In this document: positions 13,693 to 25,386 of the stretch, piece after piece
How the letters are laid out: each line of letters starts with the position of its first letter
How positions within the stretch are numbered: position 1 is the stretch's first letter
Made by a program: the position numbers and the translations under genes
Source: Varroa destructor
Lineage: Eukaryota; Arthropoda; Arachnida; Mesostigmata; Varroidae
Reading direction: 5' to 3'
Length of the DNA stretch: 64,000 nt
Assembly (NCBI RefSeq): GCF_002443255.2
Contig: NW_019211456.1
Location: forward strand, 30,005,341-30,069,340
Notes under the pieces: generated by a model
Database searches by the model: none
Seen by the model: only the letters and a program-made list of their open reading frames with translations
Told to the model about the DNA's origin: nothing

Positions 13693-13935
13693 CTAACAGA
13701 CGATGCCTGGCTGGCTGTTTACCGCCAGCAGGGACCCCAGGGAGTTCTGTGGCAGGAACTGTGATGCCTCTACCCATAACAAGACTGTGAGGCACACGAC
13801 GCATAGTTTCTTCCAGCGCGATTCAGCCCGTACTGCCTTCTGACCAGAACAACGGCTCTCTGTCACTTGGGACTTTCGTTGTCTTTTATATGAGTGTTGA
13901 TCTCTTTGTGCTGCCATCTGACAGTTTCCTTTCAT
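13693..13935 (-). CDS. Candidate first exon with signal-peptide-like segment, unknown family
   Basis: The minus-strand frame begins at an ATG and has a basic amino end of about 40 residues, then RWKKLCVVCLTVLLWVEASQ, a positively charged residue cluster followed by a 13-residue hydrophobic core and a small-residue site, as in a signal peptide or anchor. A donor-like GCG|GTAAAC lies near the end of the frame, so the true reading could leave it there. No downstream exon was identified and the long n-region is atypical. An alternative frame over the same bases (13574-13804) is equally open, which weakens the case. Chance is a serious alternative. Confidence 0.12.
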   Translation of the reverse strand: MKGNCQMAAQRDQHSYKRQRKSQVTESRCSGQKAVRAESRWKKLCVVCLTVLLWVEASQFLPQNSLGSLLAVNSQPGIVC

Positions 13936-16113
13936 CGCAACTTAGCCCGCAAATCGTCAGCTCGCCCGAGTATAGTATATGCCGTAGGGGATTCCCGACG
14001 GTTTTCAGTCTGCACTGCTTGCAGTCAGTCTGGCTACTCTTCATTGTTAAAGCCGTTTAACTATTAGCAAAGGTTAGTGGTGCGTGTTATTCGTTTGAAA
14101 TGGACCCTCCCTGGCCTCACGACCCAGGCAGCATAGGACGCACTGGTGAGAAATGAAGAGCGTCGGCTGCGAGAATACCCTATCAGCAAAATACTACGGC
14201 TTTTTGGCTGGCCGATTCTGCTGCATTGAAAGGTCGCTAGTACTATTGCTTTTATCGTTACTGCTTCGACTGCTTCCATTCTCGCAGAGGCAAACGTGTG
14301 GCCAAAAAAGCGGTAAAGGGGGCAACAAAGCGGCATACCATGATTAACAAGAGTAGAGGTTTTTTTTTGTCTATAGGACTGCTACAATTAATACTAGTAG
14401 TAGTACCTATTAGACTCTGTTACGTGGGTATGCGTATTAGCTAATGTTACGTATGTTAGATAACTGCGAGCAGAAACTACATTACGTGAAAATTGAGAGA
14501 AAAAGCCTTTTGGTAATTGGTGTGCTACCTAAACGGGTAGTTTCAATATTGCGAAGGTTGAAAATATTATGAAACGTTTTTTTTTTTAATCTAAGTGGTA
14601 ACTTTTGATGCCAGTACAGGTTTAACTGTAGCAGTTGATAGTTCTATCAGATTCGGCTGTTGCATATGACAATAGAGTGCGCGCTAACACAGGGAATGTG
14701 GTATAGAACAAAAGTTACAGATATACAATTTGAAATATCTTTGCTTTGTGTCTCGTCGATTGATCACGGAAGTATTTAACCCACTGTCCATCCCCCTAAG
14801 CCATGTTTCGTTTCTGGCATGCACGAACAATTGAATACGCCCTGCTTTGCAATGCAATCACCTGCTACTTCTTAAATGGCAATTTTATTATATTTTAGAC
14901 AAAAAAGAGAATTAAAAACGGGAACGTTTTTCCAGAGGTAGCGGCTTGCACCAGCACCAGCAACAGCTATAGACTTCTGTATCGATATATATCGAACTTT
15001 GCGTAAATAAATACGGGCACATTGTTAGTCAGAAGCGCGCGTCCGTACTTTTCAGCAAAGCGGTTCCTTTACGCTCTCCCAGCCATGCCAACTTGTGCAA
15101 CCTCGAACTGCGCGATTTTTTCTCGGTCTTAGCTCAGATTTCGCTGAGTGTACAGAAACTCCGTCGGCCTCCCAGGTCCTTCGAACTTTCTTTTGTCAGC
15201 TATCATAGGCCGGCAGCTCTGTAGTTCGTTTTAAAAAAAAATAGGTTCGTCGTCCTGAGCGGCCTGTATTCGCCTGACCGATTTTGACATTATGGTTTTA
15301 GAGCAGTACAATGTAGACTGCTGCTTGTTCCACAAGGTACTTCACTCAGTTTCTTCGACCTTCTGCTACTTGACGCCGGCCAGGAGGGCGTATAATGTCT
15401 GGGTTGAACTAAACTTCGACAAATTGAGGACTAAAATCTCAAGTTAGATTGGGAAAATACGTAAAAATGTCAGCCGATTTTAAAAATATGTATTGCTACC
15501 CTTATGGTTAATTTTGGATTTGCACTGAATTTATACGATAGATTAAAATTTTGCTTTTCTCGAAATAATTTTACAATAGTCGAACGGACGATACCTGTTA
15601 GCTTAAGATAGAATGGTTTTGTGATAAGTACAGGGTATTGGCTTACTCAATTTTCTTGCTACCGTCTCATTATTTTATCAGTTATCTAGAGCTTCTGGTA
15701 TGCGTTGAGATTTATAGAATTGTTCTTCTAGCTTTAACTTAATAATTTTGATAATAACGATTAATTGTAATTTTTGTTATCTAAAGTTTACATAAGTATT
15801 GTGTCCGTACGTAGAGATCCTGTACATGCAACGCCAATTACCAGCTATGTCTATAGAATTCCATTGACATACTCTGGATGGCACATAATCGACTAGTCGT
15901 TTTTTCTTCTTAAGCTGTAAAGAAAGTCCATACCCACATAAAATATTTTCAACAGCAGTCTTCAGAAGTAAACGAAAATCCTCTCCTTTAAAAGATCCAC
16001 GAAGAATTATGACTGTGGATTTAGTGTCCTGCTCCTGACGACAAAGATAAAGGCTATTGTTCAAGTGAGCAAACCAAGCTTCATCAAGATCGAGCACATG
16101 TATCGAAATCTTG

Positions 16114-16452
16114 TCAACAAACGACGAAGGCCAGAGAGTGATTCAAAAACTCTTTAACAGGATTTGCTTTAGAAAAGTATTTTTGTAGTTGGCACTCGAT
16201 GAAGCCAGTCAAAGGTACTGAAAATCCATGTGAGTTGTAATTAAAATCCCGCCAAGTAAAACAACTTCTAGTGGGGAGACGCAGTAAGATAATCCAAATA
16301 TTATCGATATGAAACGCGGAACTGGTATCTGCTTGTATGCCGGGGTAATTGAAATTAACTTGGCTCGTAGTTACTACCTGAGCTTGCGTTCGTCGATACA
16401 TTAGAACGGTAATGAGCAACATAAACAATGCAAACGAGTTGGCGAAATTCAA
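16114..16452 (-). CDS. Candidate secreted-protein frame, unknown family
   Basis: This 112-codon minus-strand frame starts MNFANSFALFMLLITVLMYR, a compact hydrophobic core followed by RRTQA and QVV, which fits signal peptidase cleavage after TQA. The rest shows no recognisable domain. Two other minus-strand frames of similar length lie immediately before it (16495-16788, 97 codons) and after it (15777-16097, 106 codons), so a kilobase of this strand is unusually open. The frames differ and I see no convincing donor and acceptor joining them. Frames of this length are expected several times by chance in the window. Confidence 0.15.
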   Translation of the reverse strand: MNFANSFALFMLLITVLMYRRTQAQVVTTSQVNFNYPGIQADTSSAFHIDNIWIILLRLPTRSCFTWRDFNYNSHGFSVPLTGFIECQLQKYFSKANPVKEFLNHSLAFVVC

Positions 16453-16799
16453 AATGCGGCTAGTCTAGTACATGAACCGACGGCTTGCGACATTTCATAG
16501 ACACGGGAGTCGAGAAGTAAGAATATTCATGGGGATCTTCCTGTCGCTAGGAGGCTCAAAGTAACTTGGTATGTCAACATGTTGATCAGACAGCCAACTT
16601 ATCGAACGGTTGTTTGTAGAGTCGTTAGTGATACGTATCAATGTTGCCCTTGGCTGACAGTGATCATACGGAGCTTGGCTTCTATTCCCATCTACCAAGT
16701 GATACGAAATGCAGACAATCTGCGGGCCTGATTTTTTTAAAGACAAGCAAGCATCGTATAGTATGTCCATAAGACGCGAGTGTCGCATTTACCTAAGCA

Positions 16800-18815
16800 A
16801 GCGAACGTTTCCATTATTCATACGAAAAAATAAGGATATACCTGTACATCAATAAATCTATTCTAGGATGAACTCATATCTATCCCAAATTCCATAAATA
16901 TGTCCTGTTTATTACGTTAGCTGGGATGCCGTTATCGGTCATTGCCGGTTGTCTACGGACACGTTCTCTAGCATCGAGAATATTCCATAATGAAAAGTGA
17001 CGCTATGTTCGATGTACGGTTGAGGTTTTCCTACGAGTAAAACATTAAATACGAAAGTTTTTTGTTCAGTTCAATATATAACGTGATCGCTTTCTGAACA
17101 TGGAAACACTTCGCTGCCATCGTTCTAACAGCAAAAGTTACAGCTGTCGTTACAATTACTGCGGACAACATTGAACCGGTTACATATCTCAAGGACTAAA
17201 AAGGCTTTACAGGCTAAGACAGCATATCTGGTCGAACATTGAAGTAACCAGTCGCATACTTACGCCGTCATCCGAGCGCGTCTATGACAACACAGATTAT
17301 GAAATGAAGACTAACGACGTACACATATTCCCGTTTAACATGAAAATTATGCCTCACCGTATTATCAGCAGTTTCAGTAGCCATGTCAGCTGAAATAGAA
17401 GTCATTATCTCGTCTCGGTGCTATTAAGCGCAGAGGCGATTTTCGATAATGATTGATTACCTGCTATTCGCTCCAACGGGTATTACGGAACTATTAGTAA
17501 GTAAGATCCATGAGGCGTCCAGCGCAATAGCTTCCAGAAAGTAAAGAAAGCTCCCCGGTACGGTAAGCAGGAACGGAAATACGTGTATTTAGTTGTGTGT
17601 CCGTGATCTATGAGAGTCATCGCCTCGTGTTCATCAAACGCCTTGTACGAAACTGCTTAGGGAGAACCAGAGCTACCCATATAAGGATATAGAAATATGG
17701 GATTTGACGTTCATCTGAAGCAGGTGAGCAACTTGAATCAAACATTCCATTCTAATTCAACACAGATTATGTCCCATTAGAACTGCATAATGGAATCAGT
17801 CACATAAAAACATAAATGTTTCATTATCGAGTTGAGCCAGTAAGGCGTTTTTCATATGACCTTAAAGCTTGTCAGCCAAAAACACACGGAGCTTTGTGAC
17901 ATAAGTGCTTGAGAACGACCTACTCCATAGCACAATGCTAGATAACAACGTTTTATAAAATAGAATGAACAAAGTGTAAGCGAGTTTAGCTTCGTAAAAT
18001 GCATTTGACTAAAAAAAACTATAGAAATAAGAGGTTATGGAACTGGCGAAACGCATTCTCTGTTTCGCAAGCACTAAAACACAAAGGACATACGCTAGTT
18101 CCACTCTCAGAAGGCTAAATGGTCTGTGTTCGATCGGTTCATAGCCGCTCCAAGGTTTTCTTTTTACAACCCAGCCCCGCATATACCGTGCGTTCCGTTA
18201 AGCGCAGTCTCCTCACACCAAGGGACCCACACTCTACTTGCCCGGTTCACTGGATGGGACAGCAAAAGAAAAGAAGCCTTGATCAGATTTAAATCGTGCG
18301 CAAGATAAAATACAGCTTCTACTGCGTACGATTGTGAAAAGAAGTATCGGGAGGGACACGCTCAGATCCGCAAACGATTTACTCATACATTATAAAAAGA
18401 TTTATCACAGCTCAGCGGCAAAATATTATGTCATATATGAAGCGTACGTTACGTTAATGAAGTTAGTCGTCCAATAAGTAAGGACAACGTTATATTTTCC
18501 TACATTTTGATGCGATTTAAAAATTCCTTCAATTACTTGGCTGTTTTAAGAATACATAGTGGAATTCTCGAAAAGCGACAAGCATGCCATTTAGTACTTA
18601 AGATTTCTTAAATAGTATTTAAAAAGCATTGAGGTAACTCGAACGCTTCTACAGCATAACTACATGTCTGTGTCCCTTTGCTATAATGGGAACAAAATAG
18701 TGAAAATCAATTGATAAGTTTGTAGCCAATAACGAATCATACGTTTACCTACTTTTGTCTCTACTAACACTGTTAGCACCAGCACTTACTTTCTTACCTA
18801 AATAACGAGCTTACT
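16800..18815. other. Non-coding stretch
   Basis: Only short frames occur, the longest 60 codons (18126-18308, plus). No repeats longer than short runs and no RNA-like folds were noticed. Confidence 0.6.
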
Positions 18816-18819
18816 TTCC

Positions 18820-18831
18820 TTTTTTTTTTTT
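18820..18831. repeat. PolyT run, 12 T
   Basis: Twelve uninterrupted T within a pyrimidine-rich stretch. On the minus strand it would read as a polyA tail, but I saw no element ending here. Confidence 0.9.
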
Positions 18832-19042
18832 ATCCTTTCGCTCATGTATGTAGTTGGCAAACACGCTGATAAGATCTGGCCACTGCAGCTTCACTCCCAC
18901 AAACCACAAACAAAGCCACTTCTAATAACGTTCATTGGTCTTATCTCGACCATTGAAAGGAGACGCGGATTTGTGGCCTTATGCAACCTCAACTCTGCTA
19001 ACATCAAACCGCTAAAATCTAAGACCGACACAGTGGTTTCGT

Positions 19043-19324
19043 CTAAAGAAATGCGGGACTCAGGGCTGAGGGTCTGTCTGCGCTTACAGCGCATGCTAGG
19101 TAGCACGAGCAGGATTGCTTAAAACTAATCAAGGAAACATTCAAACAGCAGGTTTGGTTTACGCCGTATCGCTTGGCAGAAACAAACCTCAAGTGTGCGT
19201 TTGTGTACAGGGTAGTGTTTTCAACGTCAGTGGCCTTACAGATTAGAGCAAGATAAACAAATAGACAGATAGGCAAGAGCAGCGAGATAGAAAGAGTTGG
19301 GGGACGGACATACCTCATCGCCAT
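19043..19324 (-). CDS. Candidate secreted or anchored small protein, unknown family
   Basis: The minus-strand frame opens MAMRYVRPPT followed by the hydrophobic run LSISLLLPICLFVYLALICK, then a polar, cysteine-containing tail with two possible N-glycosylation sites (NTT, NQT). The ATG sits in an AAAGATGG context, close to a eukaryotic start consensus. A strong donor-like GAG|GTATGT lies only eight bases into the frame, so the ATG could instead belong to a short coding exon that is spliced out of this frame. No family is recognised. Confidence 0.12.
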   Translation of the reverse strand: MAMRYVRPPTLSISLLLPICLFVYLALICKATDVENTTLYTNAHLRFVSAKRYGVNQTCCLNVSLISFKQSCSCYLACAVSADRPSALSPAFL

Positions 19325-19329
19325 CTTTG

Positions 19330-21685
19330 AAATGATTAAAACTGAATAAGTTCCATATTTAGCTAGGAAAGAAACGAACGTACTGGCGGAACGTACGCGC
19401 TGAACTCACGGAACACCTTTCCACCACTGCGAGGGTCCTCAGCAGAAAGGCAACGTGTCTGTCTGCTCGCTGATTCGGTAGGCTCGGTAGCTACGCCGCA
19501 CACAGCATATCAGCGCTTGGCCCTTTGAGTAGAGCTCGTTGAACACGAAGAGATTCAGAGAACAAACATTGAATAGCAAATAGTGAACCTGCCTAAACCC
19601 TTCAGTGCGGCTCTCTACCACAGGCAGACAAGCGAGTTAAAAGCGAGTCAAGAATATGGAACATCATTAAGGAAACATGCACTGCCCGCTTTTTTTTTCC
19701 TAACTATTCCCTTTTATTCGATAGTAGGTAAGACATTCTCGATCGATTTAAGTTTGTTCTTCATTTCTATGTTATGTATGAACTGCGGAATTTATGTCAA
19801 GATGTCGCCAAGAGCTAATTGTGTGAACGAAATGTACGTCAGTCCTGAAAAAGACCAGCTTCGTAAAAATATGAGAGCATAAAAAAACACTACTTTTCGT
19901 GACGTATGTCGTGTAGTATGCTGATGGCGGGATCAGAACTGTGAGAACATCTTGTTCTGTTTTCGACGCCTTCTTCTTGGAAAGCCCATCATTAATGATG
20001 ACGGAGTTTTTCTAAGGAAAGCCGTTCAGTGGCACCGCTTGTTGTGTCTGCTTTGTTTCACGACATTTTTTGAGGCGGGGTTAAAAATTGCTTTAAAATC
20101 TGCAGGACATTTTGCAGTAGAATGATTTAACGTGGACGTCTTGCAGGCCTTAATTATTGACTTACCAGATTGAAGTCCACTTAGTAGCTCTAGATAGATA
20201 TATTTTTACTATCTGACAAAGGCTTATAGGTGCAAGTCCTGTTTTCGATTCCTCTTCAAAATTTCTAATAATTTTGGCTTTTTTTAATTTGAAAAATTGC
20301 AATCATTATGCATTTTTCGCAAAGTCTTCCCGAAAATAAGCATGCGTTAATATAGGCCGGCGAACAGTGTGGTGATGACACCGTTTCTTAGAACAACCAT
20401 GCGATTGTTTCATATCCAGTCTGGTCCGGATGTTTTTAAATTTGGCAGCTTGAGACTGACTTTGCAGAAGGCTGTAACTCGCTTGAGGTAATCAGACTAT
20501 CGGCAATGGAATCAGTACTCCTTGTATATTTTTTTGCAAGTCAGCTTAGAGGATCTTTAGACGGACATTTTCGAGGTTTTCCTCCTTTTTAAACGAGCCA
20601 TTGCGTTTGTTAAATTTGGACGCAAGCAGCTTAACTTACCTACTACAGTGCTATTTAAGATTATTATGAATATTAACTTTGCTTTATAATCTATAGACAT
20701 AGAGATGAGGATTTTCGAAACTCTACAATTGAGTCGCACTATAAAGTTATAGCAATGCGTTTTGTCAAGTTCGCAGGGTTCTCATATTAGCTATTACAAA
20801 AAGCTGCAATGTAAACCTGAGGGGTTAGTTGTAAATTTTTCTTGAATAACACAAGATCTTGCATTATGCCAGTATTCTATTTTTTTCCCTATGCTTATAA
20901 TGACCTTTTCTGCCTAGTTTTTTCCTCATGCATTTGTCAGCAACTACCGGTGCTTATTTTTTTACCCTGGAATACAAATTAGCAGAGGTTACTGCCTTCG
21001 GGATGAGGAATAACGGACCATTAAAAGCACCGTTTAAAATAGCACATTTTTATCTCAAATTATCAATGGTACCGCTACGTTTCGTATACGTACCAACTGT
21101 AAAAACAGTAACGTGTGTGTCAACTCGATTCCATAAAAGCATTGTGATCACTACGAAATAGCTGCCATCTCTGCAGCAAAAATTTTCAGGTTTTTCCCTG
21201 ATTTTACATGCTATATCGTTACATGCACATGCAATGAACCTAACTTTACAAAATACAATAGTGCTGGTTCACCAAAATCGCAGCTTGTATTATATTAAAG
21301 AAATTTTGACGTTTATCTACAAATCCATTGTTATTAAAAGTCGTTAACATATTGAGAAAAAAAGCTTGTACGCTCGGCGCTAGCTTCTTTGTCTGTCGCA
21401 GTTGTAGACCGAAAACACCCTGAGATCAATTCTGGATTCAATTTGGAGCTTTGTAGATGGTTTTCACACGTGTAGAAGCAAAGCAGACCCCATAAATTTG
21501 TTTATACGCTTCACGTGCGCTGGAAGCCAAATATACACCAAAGCCAATCACCGCGACCGTCTTGTTCACCTGTGATAGGTAGCCTGGCTTTTATAATTAT
21601 TCGGCCTTCGAAACTGGAGGTATGGTCCTATGTAAACTCGAGCTAGCACGCAGATAAACTGCATTGAATATGCGCTCGACTTCAA
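19330..21685. other. Non-coding stretch with one weak tRNA-like patch
   Basis: No protein similarity seen. At 20185-20252 an A-box-like TAGCTCTAGATA is followed 57 bases later by TTTTCGATTCC, which matches the RNA polymerase III B box at 9 of 11 bases; no cloverleaf could be folded by eye. Confidence 0.5.
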
Positions 21686-21690
21686 TGGTT

Positions 21691-21734
21691 GCATATATGT
21701 ATATATATGAAAATACACGTGTGCATACGCGTAT
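21691..21734. other. Alternating purine-pyrimidine tracts
   Basis: A 19-base alternating tract (21691-21709, mostly TA/TG) and a second 22-base tract (21713-21734) containing CACGTGTGCATACGCGT are separated by only three A. Strict alternation with CG and CA/TG steps is the pattern that favours left-handed DNA under supercoiling. Confidence 0.8.
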
Positions 21735-22152
21735 TTGCGTCCATATGTTCCGCGGGCGCCCTGGAAAAAGGTTCTAACCTATAGACGGCTTTGATGCATT
21801 GATGTGAAGGCGAAAGCGTCGCAGGACAAAACTTTTGCTACCTGACAATTGACGATGGAAAAATGATGCTGAGACGATGTGTTTGATTTTTTCCGCGTAT
21901 CCATAGGATTGCTTCCGGATGGTGATTACAAATGCATGTTAGAGGTTTCAGGCCGACTGGCGAGGGAGTAGGTTAGGTTCACTGTTATAATCATAGCATT
22001 GGTTGCTTACTTACAGTATTTTTGTACTTTTTATTATGGTTAAGGCTGGCTTTACCATGACACCTTATTGCACAGATAACCTGATTACATTGTGAACTTT
22101 TACTACCTTATTTCTGTTCTTCGCGCCCCTCGAGATAAATGATTTTCTAACT

Positions 22153-22185
22153 CTCAGATTAACTAACTCAGATTAAGATAATCTG
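22153..22185. repeat. 14-bp tandem duplication with small hairpin
   Basis: CTCAGATTAA occurs at 22153-22162 and again at 22167-22176. The second copy forms CAGATTA-AGA-TAATCTG, a perfect 7-bp stem with a 3-base loop (22169-22185). Confidence 0.85.
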
Positions 22186-22365
22186 TTAATACTGGCGTAG
22201 AAACCATAACTAAAAATTTGTGATCTGTTTTGCTTTCGTATCATTTTGTCGCCTAGAAAGGCCAGTAAAGGACATTTTTCTCTAAATCCTGTGCTAGATA
22301 ATACAATATTATAGTTAGTATGCACTGCTTATAATACAATCACCATACCGAGACGAGCGATCCTC

Positions 22366-22382
22366 TATGTATGTATGTATGT
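22366..22382. repeat. (TATG)4 microsatellite
   Basis: Four uninterrupted TATG units. Confidence 0.9.
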
Positions 22383-22900
22383 TAGTTGTGATAGTCCTGT
22401 TGCCTGTAAATGAACCGTCCTTGCGTAACGGAATTGCTGCTCGACTCCTTTTTAAATGGAGAAAACGATAGAGGACATATTCAGCATTACACAAATGTTA
22501 TGTTATCCTCCAGTCCTCTGGTCTTGTCGCTGCAATAAACGGCAGATGAGATTTTGTTAACATTTTAAAGGTCCGATAAACTTATTGAACTTTGTTGACA
22601 ATAGAAGGAGACCGTTTACTGGATGTTTAAGGTCTGTTTTAACTTAAATGCTTCTTTCGCATCCAGGCACTTCTTGATTCCTGTCGCTGTGTTTACGAAT
22701 GGAATGCTGTGCAGTGAAGAAGTTATTTTTATATAAGCTACTAATTTTATTCCACAACTAAAAATATAAAAAGTAAAACTTCTGAAAGTTAGCCCAGTTA
22801 GAACAATGCGTCATCTATTCGTCACGGTTGATGTAAGGTTGTATCTCATCGTGACCAATGATTCAGATTTCAGTTTACACATAAACTATAATACAAGCAG

Positions 22901-23146
22901 GTGGGTTTCATTGTCGCATATATCTGTAATACGATGCGAGGTTTTGGCATGGGTTTGATAGTCCGAGTGTCTATAGGCACTTGGCTGTACATTCTAAATT
23001 TATTACATTATCGGAGCCATAGTATTCAAAAGCGGGCATTCTTGCTCCAAAGCTATGCAGATGACCCATACGAGCCACCCTCAATCAGTGTCAATTCGAC
23101 TATCGGCCTCTTTCTCCCGGCGTGCAGAGTCAGTGAGGGACGGTAG
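22901..23146 (+). mobile_element. Possible LINE reverse-transcriptase fragment (YADD)
   Basis: The 81-codon plus-strand frame contains VSIGTWLYILNLLHY and, 31 residues after its serine, QSYADD. In non-LTR reverse transcriptases a GSVLGPLLFILYINDL block precedes the catalytic YADD by about the same distance, so both order and spacing fit. The glycine-proline of the first block and the IND are lost, and the residues after YADD do not match well. YADD alone is expected about once by chance in six frames of this window. No upstream reverse-transcriptase block was found in 300 bases. Confidence 0.2.
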
Positions 23147-23357
23147 TAGAATTTTACGCGCAGAGAACTTTACGAATAAATTAACAATATATCTACGCAA
23201 AAGTAAGTAAAAATTATCCGACTGTCAGATATAATTTGAAGTGCTAATTCAACACAACTAAATAAACTAAGAACATACAACATATGGACATTAATTTGAC
23301 TGGATAATACGGAAAGAACCGCACAGCTTGAAGCGACAAATTCAGATTATACGAGGT

Positions 23358-23378
23358 TATATATATATATATATATAT
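23358..23378. repeat. (TA)10 microsatellite
   Basis: Uninterrupted TA dinucleotide run of 21 bases. Confidence 0.95.
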
Positions 23379-23379
23379 G

Positions 23380-25060
23380 TTGAAATAAACATATCGGAAT
23401 ATTAGCTGTATGTTTTGATTGTTTCTATATTAATAGTCCTCATTAGGATCTCAGCCGAAATCCTGCTCGTCACTTTCGATGCAATGCTGACACAGCAATA
23501 ACCTTCATCGATGTTTAGGCAAGCAAGACCTTATGAACCGCTTTTTAGGATGCTATGCTTGTTGAGAAACGAGTAAAACTGGTTTGATTGACAAAAAAAA
23601 GTTTGCCTTTCGTTAATAGATATTATACGCTTTCTTAGCAGGCGTGCAGGACAATGCGGCCGAAGAAGAATCTGGCTGGTTACTCTTCCAAGCAGCGTCT
23701 TATAGGCTTATGCCTGACCTTACTCCAGCGATCAGTATCAGCGTTTCGTCATTACATTCAGCCATTGAAGCTATTTCCGGAACACGATGTAACTCGGCTC
23801 GGAGAAAGAGAGGTGCGAAACTTTCTGGAAGGCATCGTGACTAGAAAACAGCACACATCATATGTATTACTAATAATATATAACCAAGATAACTCAATAA
23901 TATAAAACTTTTTTATATTAGGTAGATAACGAAAATCAACAAAAAAAGTAGTAAGTTAGTCTTACTTTGCAGATTATTGTTTAGGGTTACAGACTTAACA
24001 GATGACCACCAACCAATACAGGTACGGGCTTTTGCCTCCACAGCTTTTTATAAGATTGAATGTAGTTGAATCTTTGAGCAAAATTTAATAGACCTTATTT
24101 TCATATCATTTCACATACTTGTCATTCTACGATGTTAAATATCAATTGGCAATTATCTTGCCAACTGGTGTCAGCTCCCTTCAAAAATCAATAGGTAAAT
24201 TCTTAGGTAGGTGATCAATATATTATTTCTCTGATTTCAGAAAAACTCTTAAACAGGTACTCCTTCTAATGTTAACCACTATTGTAAATGATCATTTCAT
24301 CTACAGGACACGCTTATATGTTATGTAGGGCGGTTCGATTTGTCTGCGCGTAAGCTCGCTGCCTGCCTTTGTTTCTCCCAGCCAGCCTATTCTGTGTGGC
24401 TGGATGTTTTCCATCTTAATCGGCTTACCATTGCTGACAAAATAACAAAATACGAAACTCGAATAATAGGAAAAGTTAAACAGACGGGGCGAATGGCACT
24501 TTCTGAAGTACAAGTATTAATGCGGGAAAGTTTTTAGTTCGCATTGGAAGACAGGCTGAAGAACAGGACTAGATTTGAAAATCATACGAATATTACTCAT
24601 AAAAGCGTTATTTTTTTTTAGCGAAATTTAGATAGGCTGTACTATTTCAAGTGCCTTCGATAGTTTTCCATTTCGGTTTCGAGTTAGAAGCCGTTTTGAG
24701 CGTCGTCGAAAAAAGGGAGCATTCCAAAAGTATTACGCCCATGGATAAGCGTTACTAAGACCACAAACATGGCTAACCTGGCGCGATGACTAAGGTGGTT
24801 CCGGTCTAATGACCCAGTAGCGCCCAATCAATTTGTAGTTTACTTTACAGGGCCGGGCCAGTAAAGTAACGTGAGTGCTGATCTCGGTGCAATAAAATCT
24901 ATCCATCGAAATCGGTTTCGGCCCACGCTAAATTCTGCTCAACTCAAACGAACTACTTGAAGACGTTTAGGACATGAATATGTTTCGACATTTGGCAAAA
25001 ATTTCTTAATAGGGTTGAAAGGCAATAGGGCGGTTCGTTAGTAGGCGTCTCTATATCGTT
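23380..25060. other. Non-coding stretch
   Basis: Overlapping plus-strand frames at 23644-23905 (66 and 83 codons) follow an acceptor-like TTAGCAG, but have no recognisable similarity. A pair of opposed frames at 24301-24537 is likewise unrecognised. Confidence 0.5.
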
Positions 25061-25070
25061 AGCGGAATGG

Positions 25071-25150
25071 TAATTTGATTGGTAAAGCTATCGAATATTG
25101 ACAAAACTGGCCATCGGAACGGTATTACTGATTCAATTCCCGTACACCAA
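25071..25150 (+). mobile_element. tRNA-derived SINE-like copy 1
   Basis: TAATTTGATTGG (25071-25082) fits the RNA polymerase III A box at about 10 of 12 positions and is followed by GATTCAATTCC (25130-25140), close to the B box. The three-prime half of a T stem, CCCGT, follows directly; an original ACGGG-TTCAATT-CCCGT arm would explain both. The block from about 25107 to 25148 aligns with a second copy at 53.6 kb (about 33 of 47 aligned positions by eye, including TTCAATTCCCGT), which argues for a dispersed family rather than a lone tRNA. The boundaries and any non-tRNA body are not defined. A polyA run lies 150 bases downstream but probably belongs to something else. Confidence 0.45.
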
Positions 25151-25300
25151 ACATAAAATCTCTTGGCATCGTTCCTGAGCCAATACTGTTAATGTTGACT
25201 GAAAAAGGCCCATGTATCGTTCACTAAAAAATAATGGGTTTCATTTTGAAACGAAATTACGTAGGATGTATACAAACGTATCGCATATACGTATGTAGGC

Positions 25301-25314
25301 AAAAAAAAAAAAAA
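25301..25314. repeat. PolyA run, 14 A
   Basis: Fourteen uninterrupted A, shortly downstream of the tRNA-derived copy. It could be a retroposon tail, but no target-site duplication was identified. Confidence 0.9.
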
Positions 25315-25332
25315 TCATAGCCATTTTGTTTT

Positions 25333-25386
25333 TTTTTACTTGTTTGATGTATTAAGTTTGCTTTTTACTTGTGGGATGTATTAAGT
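25333..25386. repeat. Local tandem duplication, period 29
   Basis: A 25-base unit beginning TTTTTACTTG and ending GATGTATTAAGT is present at 25333-25357 and 25362-25386. The copies differ by two adjacent bases (TT against GG), so the duplication is recent relative to the surrounding decay. Confidence 0.95.

Noticed and set aside
21965..21985. Telomere-like AGGTTAGGTT
   Set aside because: Only two partial units; no array.
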